From the NCBI RefSeq assembly GCF_019972315.1, contig NZ_BLIZ01000001.1:2889521-2953520 (forward strand): a stretch of DNA of 64,000 bases, written 5' to 3'. Under the pieces are notes generated by a model. The model saw only the letters and a list, made by a program, of their open reading frames with translations. It did not search any database and was not told the DNA's origin. The position numbers and the translations under genes are program-made. This document shows positions 10,601-17,906 of the stretch, one piece after another. Each line of letters starts with the position of its first letter. Position 1 is the first letter of the stretch. Source of the DNA: Geobacter sp. AOG1 (lineage in GTDB: Bacteria > Desulfobacterota > Desulfuromonadia > Geobacterales > Geobacteraceae).

Positions 10601-11570
10601 CTTCCAATTCATGGATCGGGTCACCGCCGTGCGTGGAGAGCCATGGCAGATGGTTGCCGGCGCCATGGCCGAGGCCCAGTACGACGTACCGGCCGATGCC
10701 TGGTACTTTACCGCCGACCGTCAGCCACGCATGCCCTTCTCCATCCTGCTTGAGGCTGCCCTCCAGCCCTGTGGCTGGCTGGCGGCATACGTCGGTTCGG
10801 CCCTCACCTCCCCCACCGACATCTCCTTCCGCAACCTCGGGGGAAGTGCTCTGCAGCATCGGCCGGTTACCCCGGACAGCGGCACCCTGACCGCCACGGC
10901 AACCATGACAAAGGCCGCCACCAGCGGCGGGATGATCATCCAGGAGTTTGACTTCAGCGTAGCGGACGGGCTGGGAATCCTCTATGAAGGGGAGACCATG
11001 TTCGGCTTCTTTTCCCGCGAGGCCCTTGCCAACCAGGTGGGAATCCGGGATGCGGCCATCTATATGCCGACGGCAGATGAGACGGCACGCGGCAGGAATC
11101 TCCCCTATCCAGTTCTCCCCCCTTACCCTGAGAAACAGCTCCGGATGATCGACTGGGTTGAGCAGTATGTGCCGGACGGCGGTCCGGCAGGGCTTGGCTA
11201 CCTGCGGGGACTCAAGGAGGTCGTTCCGGACGAGTGGTTCTTCAAGGCCCACTTCTATCAGGATCCGGTCACCCCCGGCTCTCTGGGACTGGAATCGTTC
11301 CTCCAACTCCTCAAGTTAGCCACGGTGGAACGGTGGGGATGGCAGGAAGGGACAGTCCTGGCCGCCGTTGCCCCGGCAAGGCGTCACCGCTGGCTCTACC
11401 GGGGACAGATCGTACCGACAAACAACCTGGTGACGGTCCATGCGTGGATCACCGCCGTGGATGAACGAGAGCGGATACTCACCGCCGACGGGTTCCTGTC
11501 GGTGGATGGGAAGGTGATCTACCAGATGAACGATTTTACGCTGCAGCATGACGCCACATTTGAGCGCTAA
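4632..11570 (+). CDS. pfaC: PfaC-like PUFA synthase subunit (KS-CLF-AT-DH-DH)
   Basis: This 2312-residue megasynthase is the partner of PfaA. Domains in order: a ketosynthase (about 4650-5970) with DAACASS, HATGTPVGD and SNIGHL, so the catalytic Cys and both His are present; a second KS-like domain (about 6030-7400) in which the Cys motif is replaced by SNEENSG, as in a chain-length factor; an acyltransferase (about 7760-8690) with GYSLGES; a Pro/Ala linker and a helical stretch (about 9000-9130); then four hot-dog folds ending at 11560. The second and fourth carry FabA-like histidine motifs (CHFVDDRVMPG near 10070, AHFYQDPVTPG near 11250). Classical PfaC is KS-CLF-DH-DH. The AT after CLF resembles the myxobacterial and thraustochytrid arrangement and may replace a separate PfaB. 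No PfaD enoyl reductase is visible; it may lie upstream of the window. Confidence 0.9.
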   Translation: MQHAPSVAIVGIGGIFPDAPDLERFWNNIRTSCSAMRDVPPGRWLLSADAAFGEEVGAPDRVYSRRGCFIDELPPPSELDGLSIDRELLAGLDPQFHLLLHAGKRAFEDGITDQLDRTRVGVIIGNLALPSEKSAALTRQWLGRTFEEKLLGKSRDHTATEPLNRYVAGLPAGILAHALGLGGGSCTLDAACASSLYAIKLAADELLAGRADAMLTGGLSRPDPLYTQMGFSQLRALSKRGICSPFDAAGDGLVVGEGAGLFLLKRTEDALAHGDRIYGVIRGIGLANDVGGSLLAPMSEGQLRAMRAAYETAGWNPGDVDLIECHATGTPVGDATEVASLRELWGETPPAAERCVIGSVKSNIGHLLTAAGAAALTKVLLAMAEGTLPPTAGFTAPQPAMDLENSPFRVLTGSTPWHRRGDGIPRRAAVSAFGFGGINAHLLVEEWLPGTGDSLRASVSSTPPPRPPIAVVGMDARFGPWQSLRAFQERVLGGDSDRMPVAVPSRRWWGAEESSWFREEGYHRTPFNGYFQDDVAVAAEQFRIPPREIEEMLPQQLLMLNAAAGALTDAGMNREDNLHAGVFIGIALDLNSTNFSFRWSLAERSTEWGKELSHDDLQPEEAAEWTASLRDAAGPPLTANRTMGALGSVVASRIAREFRVGGPSFTLSNEENSGIRALEAATRLLQAGEIDKALVGAVDLAGDLRAVLGQHGVRPYSLSGRGLPFDTHADGGIIGEGAAAVVLKRLEDAERDGDRIYAVIRGVGSAGGDTVTPGVSTYRHALERAYADAGVAPSTVGLLEAHSSGNPVEDRMEAQALETFFGELHLPERSCALSSVAGDIGQTGAASGFASFIRGCIALHQEIIPPCRGVENPLPGLAGNSPFYLPPTPRYWLRNRADGPRRAGISTFGVDGTCCHVVLEGWENRTGNAEPERITPVDLGTEFLFTLTGNTPEEIKQKLELLAHNIRENNNSNLSVPAREWHGREAATPAGVLALALVARNREELTALIHQGNQTLASGSIVSTLSPLLRDRLFYSPTPLGNDGKIAFIFPGSGNHYHGMALELSARWPEVFRHQDRDNLNLRRQFQPELFWNGPLSAEIDDHRAVIFGQVATGCAVSDVVRSFGIQPAAAIGYSLGESAALFAMGAWRDRDGMLSRMQASTLFTRDLAGECRAAQRAWKLKEGAAVDWSIGVVEASAREVRQALRSTARVYLLIVNTPDECVIGGDAKGVKRLVAMLGCRFFPLHGVTTVHCEVAQEDAAPYRELHLFPTVPPRGITFYSGAKGRSYELNRESAADSILAQALDGIDYPAVIESAYDDGIRIFLEMGPGSSCSRMIGRILDGRPHLARSACFSGQDTVSSVLRLLGNLAAERVPVDLAPLYTAQPLQVQTSRPDHLIRVRTGGAPFQPSLPIRRPQPATSLPKDAATAREPAPTVTRPAAPPRASASVPFMQDALQPVFEEFAAAQEARTKAHEAYLNFSDGLARTMADTIAFQLSIQQVIEGAGATGDCAVAGAQPYAPPPPAANVAFTREMCLEFARGSVGRMLGPDFAEADSFPTRVRLPDEPLMLVDRIVTVEGKAKSMTNGRVVTEHDIHPNAWYLDGNRIPTCIAVEAGQADLFLSGYLGIDFITRGMAVYRLLDAVVTFHRGLPGPGETIHYDIRIERFFRQGETHLFRFLFDATVNGEPLLTMRDGCAGFFSAAELEAGKGIVRPSLDLRPRTGIRPADWEALVPMVRESYDAGQLDRLRKGELAGCFGSPFADLPVVRPLTIPGGRMELVHRVMELDPAGGRYGMGIIRAEADIRPDDWFLTCHFVDDRVMPGTLMYECCMHTLRIFLLRMGWVAECDEAAWEPVPGIASQLRCRGQVLETTKIAAYEVSIRELGYRPEPYAIVDALMYADGKPIVEITNMSVRLVGTTKEHLLALWRGRTVAGRDAAYNVSTVPGGKKPAIYTKEQILAYSNGKPSEGFGEPYRIFDSERKIARLPGPPFQFMDRVTAVRGEPWQMVAGAMAEAQYDVPADAWYFTADRQPRMPFSILLEAALQPCGWLAAYVGSALTSPTDISFRNLGGSALQHRPVTPDSGTLTATATMTKAATSGGMIIQEFDFSVADGLGILYEGETMFGFFSREALANQVGIRDAAIYMPTADETARGRNLPYPVLPPYPEKQLRMIDWVEQYVPDGGPAGLGYLRGLKEVVPDEWFFKAHFYQDPVTPGSLGLESFLQLLKLATVERWGWQEGTVLAAVAPARRHRWLYRGQIVPTNNLVTVHAWITAVDERERILTADGFLSVDGKVIYQMNDFTLQHDATFER

Positions 11571-11693
11571 CTTTGTTGGCTCTTCGAAAGCTCCTCGACA
11601 TAGTGACAACTATGCCTCGTCGCTTTCTCATCGCCGCCTTGTTATCATCTCAAATCTGACGTCCTGCACAAAGACTGGCATGGAGCAGACAGC

Positions 11694-12737
11694 ATGAGAT
11701 ATTCCCGTGTACATATCGAGGCGCTCGGCTACGAACTGGCGCCGGTGGTGGTGACCTCCGCCGAACTGGAGAAACGTCTCGAACCGCTCTACAAGGCACT
11801 CCGGTTCACGCCGGGGCAACTGCAGGTGCTCACCGGCATCCGGGAGCGACGCTGGTGGGAACCGGGATACCCCCTTTCCCGGGGGGCGATCGCCGCCGGG
11901 AAAAAGGCCCTCGCGTCTTCAGGGATATCCCCCCGCGACATCGGCGTGCTCGTCTACACCGGCGTCTGCCGGGAGCAGTTCGAACCGGCGACCGCCTGCC
12001 GCGTCGCGGCGGGCCTCGACATCGGTGGGGAGACCATGATCTATGACCTATCCAACGCCTGCCTCGGTGTCCTCAACGGTATCATAGACGTGGCGAACCG
12101 TATCGAGCTCGGCCAGATCAGGGCAGGCCTCGTTGTCTCCTGCGAAAGCGCCCGGGATATCAATGACATCATGATCGCCGACATGCTCGAAAAGCAGAGC
12201 ATGGACCACTTCGCCTCCTCCCTTGCCACCCTGACCGGCGGCTCGGGGGCAGTGGCGGTCCTGCTTACCGATGGCTCCTTCGGATCGGCAAGCGGCCGAC
12301 GGCTTCTTGGCGGAATGGCGCAAGCTGCCCCCGAGCACCACGGTCTCTGCCTCTGGGGAATCGACCCGGACGGAATGGGGGGATATGTCCAGTCCATGCG
12401 CACCGATGCGGTGAACGTGATGAACAACGGCGTCGAGCTCGGACGGCGCACCTGGGAGGCCTTCCTTCCGGAGATGGGATGGCGGGTCGAGGACGTGGAC
12501 CATGTGATCTGCCACCAGGTCGGCTCGGCGCACCAGAGCACCATTCTCAGGACTCTGGGAATACCCGTCGAAAAGGACTTCACCACCTACGAATTCCTCG
12601 GCAACATGGGAACGGTCTCCCTCCCTCTCACCGCCGCCCTCGCGGAAGAGCGGGACATCCTCTCCCCCGGTAATCGGGTCGCTTTTCTCGGCATAGGGAG
12701 CGGGTTGAACTGCCTGATGCTCGGGTTGGAGTGGTAG
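11694..12737 (+). CDS. oleA: OleA, head-to-head fatty acyl condensing enzyme
   Basis: This 347-residue thiolase-superfamily protein is related to 3-oxoacyl-ACP synthase III. OleA condenses two fatty acyl thioesters in a non-decarboxylative Claisen reaction to a beta-keto acid, the first step of olefin biosynthesis. The catalytic Cys is in the NACLG motif (near 12055), the His in VICHQVG (near 12510), and GNMGTVS follows near the C-terminus. The GVCREQFEPATA segment near 11960 fits the loop that in OleA supplies the catalytic base for the second acyl site. It lies 123 bp after the PUFA synthase and begins the ole cluster. The context suggests that polyene acyl chains from the Pfa enzymes are its substrates, as known for hentriacontanonaene producers among Shewanella and Geobacter. 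Confidence 0.92.
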   Translation: MRYSRVHIEALGYELAPVVVTSAELEKRLEPLYKALRFTPGQLQVLTGIRERRWWEPGYPLSRGAIAAGKKALASSGISPRDIGVLVYTGVCREQFEPATACRVAAGLDIGGETMIYDLSNACLGVLNGIIDVANRIELGQIRAGLVVSCESARDINDIMIADMLEKQSMDHFASSLATLTGGSGAVAVLLTDGSFGSASGRRLLGGMAQAAPEHHGLCLWGIDPDGMGGYVQSMRTDAVNVMNNGVELGRRTWEAFLPEMGWRVEDVDHVICHQVGSAHQSTILRTLGIPVEKDFTTYEFLGNMGTVSLPLTAALAEERDILSPGNRVAFLGIGSGLNCLMLGLEW

Positions 12738-12990
12738 GTAAGCTGGCATAGCTTTCTTGGGATTAGTCTTGAGTGGCAAAGGCTCGGGAGTGGAGGGAAC
12801 AGGTTGTGCGACGAGCGGACACCCGCCAGCCGTTTCCGACATCACCACAGTAGCGAGATCTACCCAAGTAAAGCGAAGAGGAAACCGGTCAAGGTCCGCA
12901 GCACAACCTCGACCGGAATGGACGAGATTTTGACACTCAAGGCGGCAAACCGTCTATTTGACACGTTTTAAACAGGGATTCCCGATTTCC

Positions 12991-13896
12991 ATGGCTATCA
13001 ACATCACAAAAGAGTACCCCTTCACCGGTAAGGCCCTCGACTTGGACGGCCTTCGCTACCACTACCTGGACGAGGGGAGCGGCGAGCCGGTGGTGATGGT
13101 CCATGGCAACCCCTCCTGGTCCTTCTACTACCGCAATCTCGTCCTCGCCCTGCGGGACCGCTACCGCTGCGTCGTTCCCGACCACATCGGCTGCGGCCTT
13201 TCCGACAAGCCAGGGGACGACCGTTACGACTATACCCTCCCCCGGCGGGTAGACGACCTGGAGAGGCTCCTCGATCATCTGAACATCAAGGAGAACGTCA
13301 CCCTGGTGCTCCACGACTGGGGGGGAATGATCGGCATGGCCTGGGCTGTCCGGCATCCGGAACGGATCAAGAGGCTCGTCATTCTCAACACCGCGGCCTT
13401 TCATCTCCCCGCGGAGAAGCCGTTCCCCCTCGCCCTGAAAATCTGCCGCGACACATGGGTCGGCGCCTTGCTCGTGCGCGGTTTCAACGCCTTCAGCCTC
13501 GCCGCCTCCTTCGTGGGGTGCAAACGGAACCCCATGCCGGCAGAGCTGCGACGGGCCTACCGGCTTCCTTACGACAGCTGGCAGAACCGGATTGCCACCC
13601 TCCGCTTTGTCCAGGACATCCCCCTGACGCCGGGCGACCGGAACTACGAGCTCGTGAATACGGTAGCTGCGGGAATCGACCAGTTCCGCAACCTGCCGAT
13701 CTCCCTGTTCTGGGGGGAACGGGACTTCGTCTTCGACCGCCATTTCCTTGCCGAGTGGCAGCGGCGCTTCCCCGGAGCCGACGTCCACAGCTTTGCCGAT
13801 TGCGGCCACTATATCCTGGAAGACGCCGGAGAAGAGATTGTGCCGCTCATTGGCGAGTTCCTCGACCGCACCGCCACGAAAGAGGCCAATCCATGA
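12991..13896 (+). CDS. oleB: OleB, alpha/beta-hydrolase (beta-lactone decarboxylase)
   Basis: This 301-residue alpha/beta-hydrolase belongs to the haloalkane-dehalogenase-like group. The oxyanion motif HGNPSWSF is near 13102, and the nucleophile elbow LHDWGG carries Asp rather than Ser (near 13310). The acid motif WGERDF (near 13715) and the terminal histidine in DCGHYILED (near 13800) complete the triad. OleB converts the beta-lactone made by OleC into the cis-olefin with loss of CO2. I chose the ATG at 12991; an in-frame TTG at 12958 would add 11 residues without better support. A 253-bp gap separates it from oleA, and its stop codon overlaps the oleC start (ATGA), so B, C, D and the transferase are translationally coupled. 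Confidence 0.9.
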   Translation: MAINITKEYPFTGKALDLDGLRYHYLDEGSGEPVVMVHGNPSWSFYYRNLVLALRDRYRCVVPDHIGCGLSDKPGDDRYDYTLPRRVDDLERLLDHLNIKENVTLVLHDWGGMIGMAWAVRHPERIKRLVILNTAAFHLPAEKPFPLALKICRDTWVGALLVRGFNAFSLAASFVGCKRNPMPAELRRAYRLPYDSWQNRIATLRFVQDIPLTPGDRNYELVNTVAAGIDQFRNLPISLFWGERDFVFDRHFLAEWQRRFPGADVHSFADCGHYILEDAGEEIVPLIGEFLDRTATKEANP

Positions 13897-15533
13897 GCAC
13901 AGCCGGTCCCGTCAACATAGCCGGCCACCTGCCGGACATGGCTCGCCGACAACCCGATACCACGGCCATCATCTTCCCCCAAAAGAACCGCCGGCTCTCC
14001 TTCCGCGAACTGAATACCCTGAGCGACCGGATTGCCCACGGGCTCATTCGCATCGGCATCGGCCGCGGCGTACGAACCGCCCTTATGGTGACGCCAGGGC
14101 CGGAATTCTTCGCTCTCACCTTCGCCCTGTTCAAGGTCGGCGCGGTGCCGGTCCTGATCGATCCGGGACTGGGGATGAAGAACCTGAAAAGCTGCCTCGC
14201 CGAGGCAGAACCCCATGCCTTCATCGGCATCCCCCGGGCCCACGTCGCCCGGCGTCTCTTCGGCTGGGGAAAGGAATCTCTCCGGATATTCGTCACCGTG
14301 GGAAGGCGTCTTTTCTGGGAAGGGACGACCCTTGCCGAGATTCTCCAACAGAATGAAACGGACATACCCTTTCCCCTGGCGCCGACGGAACGTGACGATG
14401 TAGCTGCCATCCTCTTCACCAGCGGCAGCACCGGCCCCCCCAAAGGGGCAGTCTATAGCCACGGCAATTTCGCCGCCCAGGTGGATGCGCTTCGCCGCGT
14501 CTACGGTATCGAACCGGGGGAGATCGACCTCCCCACCTTCCCCCTCTTTGCCCTCTTCGCCCCGGCCCTCGGCATGACTGCCGTCATTCCGCAGATGGAC
14601 TTCACCCGGCCGGGGTCGGTCAATCCCCACCGCATTATTGCCACAATCAAGGCCAATAACGTCACCACCATGTTCGGCTCGCCCGCCCTCATCAACCGGG
14701 TCGGCCGGTACGGCGCGGAGCGTGGTGTGAGTCTCCCGACCCTGCGCCGGGTCATTTCCGCCGGCGCCCCGGTGCCGGCGACGGTCCTTGAACGGTTTTA
14801 CCGGCTCCTTGGCCCCGGTGCGGAAATATACACCCCCTACGGGGCGACGGAAGCCCTCCCCGTCTGCTCCATCGGCAGCAGGGAAATCCTTGCCGAGACC
14901 CAGCAGATAACCAACGCGGGGGGAGGCATATGCATCGGACGTCCCGTGGAGGGGATTCGGCTCGAAATCATCCGTATCAGTGACGATCCCATCCCTGTCT
15001 GGCAAGATTCACTCCGCGTCGCCGCTGGGACCATCGGCGAGATCGTCGTCCAAGGTGAACAGGTGACCCGGGGTTACTACAATCGCCCCGAAGCAGACCT
15101 GCTGTCGAAGATCGCCGACCCGGCCACCGGCGGTTTTTTCCATCGCATGGGTGACCTGGGGGGAATCGACGAGGCAGGAAGGATCTGGTTCTGCGGCAGG
15201 AAGTCCCATCGCCTGGAAACGGCCGATGGGCCGTTCTACACCATCCCCTGCGAGGCGGTCTTCACTACCCATCCCGCCGTCTTCCGCACCGCCCTGGTGG
15301 GAGTTGGGGGTGAAGGGGATCAGCGACCGGTACTCTGCGTCGAACTGGAAAAAGGGGTAAAGGTCGACCGGGAAACAGTCCGCAAGGAACTCCTGGCTAT
15401 CGGCGGCGCCCATATCCACACCCAGCCCATCACCACCATCCTCTTCCACCCGGCTTTTCCGGTCGACATTCGCCACAACGCCAAGATTTTCCGGGAAAAA
15501 CTGGCGCTCTGGGCGGCAAGGAAGCTTTCGTGA
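13893..15533 (+). CDS. oleC: OleC, AMP-dependent beta-lactone synthetase
   Basis: This 546-residue member of the ANL (acyl-CoA synthetase/adenylation) superfamily has the P-loop TSGSTGPPKGAVYSHG near 14418, the A5 motif PYGATEA near 14835 and the GDLGGID hinge region near 15150. OleC activates the beta-hydroxy acid from OleD with ATP and closes it to a beta-lactone. The start at 13893 overlaps the oleB stop codon. The frame is also open upstream of that ATG, but the upstream part is only the shadow of oleB. Its 3' end overlaps the GTG start of oleD by 4 bases. Confidence 0.92.
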   Translation: MSTAGPVNIAGHLPDMARRQPDTTAIIFPQKNRRLSFRELNTLSDRIAHGLIRIGIGRGVRTALMVTPGPEFFALTFALFKVGAVPVLIDPGLGMKNLKSCLAEAEPHAFIGIPRAHVARRLFGWGKESLRIFVTVGRRLFWEGTTLAEILQQNETDIPFPLAPTERDDVAAILFTSGSTGPPKGAVYSHGNFAAQVDALRRVYGIEPGEIDLPTFPLFALFAPALGMTAVIPQMDFTRPGSVNPHRIIATIKANNVTTMFGSPALINRVGRYGAERGVSLPTLRRVISAGAPVPATVLERFYRLLGPGAEIYTPYGATEALPVCSIGSREILAETQQITNAGGGICIGRPVEGIRLEIIRISDDPIPVWQDSLRVAAGTIGEIVVQGEQVTRGYYNRPEADLLSKIADPATGGFFHRMGDLGGIDEAGRIWFCGRKSHRLETADGPFYTIPCEAVFTTHPAVFRTALVGVGGEGDQRPVLCVELEKGVKVDRETVRKELLAIGGAHIHTQPITTILFHPAFPVDIRHNAKIFREKLALWAARKLS

Positions 15534-16525
15534 AGGCACTGGTAACCGGCGGCGGCGGTTTCCTCGGCGGAACGATCGTCAGGCTCCTCCGGGAGCGAGG
15601 TGAATCGGTCCGGAGCTTTTCCCGTCAGACATACCCCATACTCGCCCATCTTGGCGTGGAACAGGTGCGGGGCGACGTCGGGGATCGGAATGCGCTGCTT
15701 CACGCCGCCGAGGGGTGTGACATAATCTTTCACGTGGCGGCAAAAGCCGGTATCTGGGGGAGTGCTGCGGAGTTCCACCGGGCGAACGTCACCGGCACGG
15801 AGAACGTCATCGCCGCCTGCCGGCACCACGGCATCGACAGGCTCGTCTTCACCGGCTCCCCGAGCGTGGTCTTCGATGGCACGGACGTGGAGGGGGGTGA
15901 CGAATCCCTCCCCTACCCTGCGCACTACGAGGCCCATTACCCCCGGACCAAGGCGCTGGCCGAACGCCTCGTCATCGCGGCCAACGGACCCGACCTGGCC
16001 ACCGTTTCCCTCCGCCCCCACCTCATCTGGGGACCGGGGGACAACCACCTCGTCCCCCGCATCGTGGCCAAGGGGCGTGCCGGCAAACTGCGCCGGATCG
16101 GCACGCGCGAATGCCTCGTTGATACGGTCTACGTGGACAACGCCGCCACAGCCCACCTGCTCGCCGCTGACCGGCTGACTCCCGGCGCCACTATTGCCGG
16201 CAATTGCTACTTCATCACCAACGGCGAACCGATCCCCCTCTGGGACATGGTCAACAGAATACTCGCCGCAGCCGGCCTGCCGCCAGTTACGGGGAACGTA
16301 TCGCCAGCCGTGGCCTATGCTGCCGGCATGCTCTGCGAGGGGATATGGTCACTCTTCAACCTTTCGGGAGAGCCCCCCATGACCCGCTTCGTTGCGCGGG
16401 AGATGGCCACCGCCCACTGGTTCGACATCACCGCCGCCCGCCGGGACCTCGACTACGAGGCTGCCATCTCCATCGATGAAGGACTCGCCCGTCTCCGTGA
16501 ATCGCTTGCCGGGGGAAAAGCGTGA
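15530..16525 (+). CDS. oleD: OleD, NADPH-dependent 2-alkyl-3-ketoacid reductase
   Basis: This 331-residue short-chain dehydrogenase of the 3-beta-hydroxysteroid dehydrogenase/epimerase type has an N-terminal Rossmann motif TGGGGFLGG (residues 6-14) and a YxxxK active site in HYPRTKALAE near 15938. OleD reduces the OleA product to the 2-alkyl-3-hydroxy acid used by OleC. It starts with GTG inside the last codons of oleC (overlap GTGA) and in turn overlaps the next gene by 4 bases. Expression from the common ole transcript is inferred from these overlaps. Confidence 0.92.
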   Translation: MKALVTGGGGFLGGTIVRLLRERGESVRSFSRQTYPILAHLGVEQVRGDVGDRNALLHAAEGCDIIFHVAAKAGIWGSAAEFHRANVTGTENVIAACRHHGIDRLVFTGSPSVVFDGTDVEGGDESLPYPAHYEAHYPRTKALAERLVIAANGPDLATVSLRPHLIWGPGDNHLVPRIVAKGRAGKLRRIGTRECLVDTVYVDNAATAHLLAADRLTPGATIAGNCYFITNGEPIPLWDMVNRILAAAGLPPVTGNVSPAVAYAAGMLCEGIWSLFNLSGEPPMTRFVAREMATAHWFDITAARRDLDYEAAISIDEGLARLRESLAGGKA

Positions 16526-17223
16526 CTCCCCCGCTCACCGTCCTGCCGGGAGAAGTACATGTCTGGCTCTCCTCTCTCACCGGCGATGACGACAGATTGA
16601 CCCGTTTCAAAAACATGCTTTCCCCGGACGAACTGGCACGGGCGGACCGCCTGCGGGATCAGAAGGCATGTGAAACCTTCATCGCGGGGCGCAGTTTTCT
16701 CCGCGAAACTATCGCCCGCTACCTGGGCAAGGATCCCGCCTCGCTTCGGTTTAAAACGAGTGACCAGGGAAAACCCCGTCTGGCCGATGACGGGCCACTG
16801 CTCTTCAACATATCCCATAGCGGCGACCTCTGCATCCTGGCCGTGACCGTCGGCAGCGATGTGGGGATCGACCTGGAGCAGCGGCGGGATGATCTGCCCT
16901 ACCGGGATATGGCCCGGCGCTACTTTTCACCCCGGGAACGGGACGAGCTGTTCAGTCTCACCGATCAGGAACAACTCGACGCCTTTTACCGTTGCTGGAC
17001 CCGCAAGGAAGCCTGGCTGAAAGGGTGCGGCACCGGCTTCACCCAACCCTCCGACAGTTTCGACGTCTCCCTCCTCCCCGGCCATCCTCCGGCCCTCATC
17101 GCCCATCGTACACTTCCCGGCGAGCCCGCCCGCTGGAGCCTCGCAGACATATCCCTTCCCGACGGCTACTGCGCCTCGCTTGCCAGCGCGGGCGACCGGC
17201 CGGTCGTTCGCTACCTCCCCTGA
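16522..17223 (+). CDS. Sfp-type 4'-phosphopantetheinyl transferase
   Basis: This 233-residue enzyme transfers the phosphopantetheine arm from coenzyme A to carrier proteins. The family motifs are both present: VGIDLEQ (near 16860), which holds the Mg-binding acidic residues, and FYRCWTRKEAWLKG (near 16985). The N-terminal half contains the substrate-side motif FNISHSG near 16805. It starts at GTG 16522, overlapping the oleD stop. Placement at the end of a PUFA/ole operon strongly suggests it activates the three ACPs of the PfaA subunit; PUFA synthases typically need a dedicated transferase (PfaE). It is closed by a terminator just downstream. Confidence 0.93.
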   Translation: MTPPLTVLPGEVHVWLSSLTGDDDRLTRFKNMLSPDELARADRLRDQKACETFIAGRSFLRETIARYLGKDPASLRFKTSDQGKPRLADDGPLLFNISHSGDLCILAVTVGSDVGIDLEQRRDDLPYRDMARRYFSPRERDELFSLTDQEQLDAFYRCWTRKEAWLKGCGTGFTQPSDSFDVSLLPGHPPALIAHRTLPGEPARWSLADISLPDGYCASLASAGDRPVVRYLP

Positions 17224-17235
17224 CGTACGACAACG

Positions 17236-17270
17236 AAAACCCCGGAAGCCAGAAAGGCAATCGGGGTTTT
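17236..17270 (+). terminator. Rho-independent terminator of the pfa-ole operon
   Basis: A 9-bp stem AAAACCCCG (17236-17244) pairs with CGGGGTTTT (17262-17270), followed by further T, 13 bp after the transferase stop codon. Confidence 0.8.
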
Positions 17271-17277
17271 TAAAATA

Positions 17278-17690
17278 GGGCTGAAGGCTGAGGGCTAAAG
17301 GTTAGCCCCGCAAAGAACAGATCAAAGCATTCAGCACCTTTTCTGTCTCCACAATTTTCGGTTGAATGAGCTTCGATCCTTCCGCGTTAAGAAAACCAAG
17401 CCGGTTTGATAGCTCGATCTGGTAACGCAGCTCCCTCAATGAGCCGAAAGCAATGGTCAGAAATCTGTGATAATCGGCCTGGCTGCCACGCGCGCAGCCT
17501 TCGACTATATTCGACGGAACCGACACTGCAGCCCTGCGAATCTGCGATGTCAGACCATATTGCTCTTCTTTCGGGAATGCCATTGTTACCTGATAGGCCA
17601 ACAATGCAATCTCGTCCGCCATTTCAAAAGCCTTCAGTTTATTATGATCACGCACTGGGTTCTCCTTCAGCCTTCAGTCTTCAGTCTATA
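17278..17690. repeat. inverted simple repeats flanking the four-helix-bundle gene
   Basis: On the left, 17278-17301 reads GGGCTGAAGGCTGAGGGC and on the right, 17658-17690 reads the inverse type TCCTTCAGCCTTCAGTCTTC. Each side is itself a degenerate repeat of CTGAAGG/CTGAAGA. The gene between them is the only one in the segment, which gives it the look of a small mobile or duplicated cassette. Confidence 0.6.
17302..17655 (-). CDS. four-helix-bundle protein (23S rRNA IVP/Avd family)
   Basis: This 117-residue protein shows the family signature: an N-terminal KLKAFEMADEIALLAYQVT helix, then GLTSQIRRAAVSVPSNIVEGCAR in the middle (positions about 17480-17550), and ELRYQIELSNRLGFL. The family is known from intervening sequences in 23S rRNA genes and as the Avd accessory protein of diversity-generating retroelements; it forms pentameric barrels that can bind nucleic acid. 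No reverse transcriptase or template repeat lies nearby, so a retroelement role is not supported here. GTG at 17655 is the start, with GAAGGAG 6-7 bases upstream. Its flanks are inverted simple repeats. Confidence 0.85.
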   Translation of the reverse strand: MRDHNKLKAFEMADEIALLAYQVTMAFPKEEQYGLTSQIRRAAVSVPSNIVEGCARGSQADYHRFLTIAFGSLRELRYQIELSNRLGFLNAEGSKLIQPKIVETEKVLNALICSLRG

Positions 17691-17743
17691 ACCTTCTGTC
17701 TATGTGTTGAAAGCCTAGTTCTGGGTGGAGGCAGCCACATTGC

Positions 17744-17822
17744 TCAGTCCTTGATGCCGCTTTTGACACAGAACTCCCGGTACTGCTTGTAAAGGTGCGT
17801 TGGTGGCCGAATCATCGCCAAT
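17744..17822 (-). pseudogene. possible 3' remnant of an unidentified gene
   Basis: On the minus strand a short frame reads LAMIRPPTHLYKQYREFC followed by VKSGIKD and a stop at 17744. The composition looks like a genuine protein C-terminus, but the frame meets a stop just upstream. I cannot name the parent family. It may be debris from an earlier insertion. Confidence 0.3.
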
Positions 17823-17906
17823 TCCTTAATGTTTTTAATTTACGTTTTATCAGATTTTACGTATAGTATGCGACAAATTTTTCGTGCTATGGGAAACGAC
17901 GCTATA

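Noticed and set aside
8625-11306. 893-codon minus-strand open frame inside the PfaC-like gene
   Set aside because: High GC at third positions of the plus-strand gene removes antisense stop codons. The translation shows no domain, and the plus strand has clear catalytic motifs throughout.
13809-15005. 398-codon minus-strand open frame across oleC
   Set aside because: Antisense of oleC with acidic/Gly-rich low-quality sequence and no start context.
17302-17690. Diversity-generating retroelement, because of the Avd-like protein
   Set aside because: No reverse transcriptase and no template/variable repeat pair with A-specific differences found near it.
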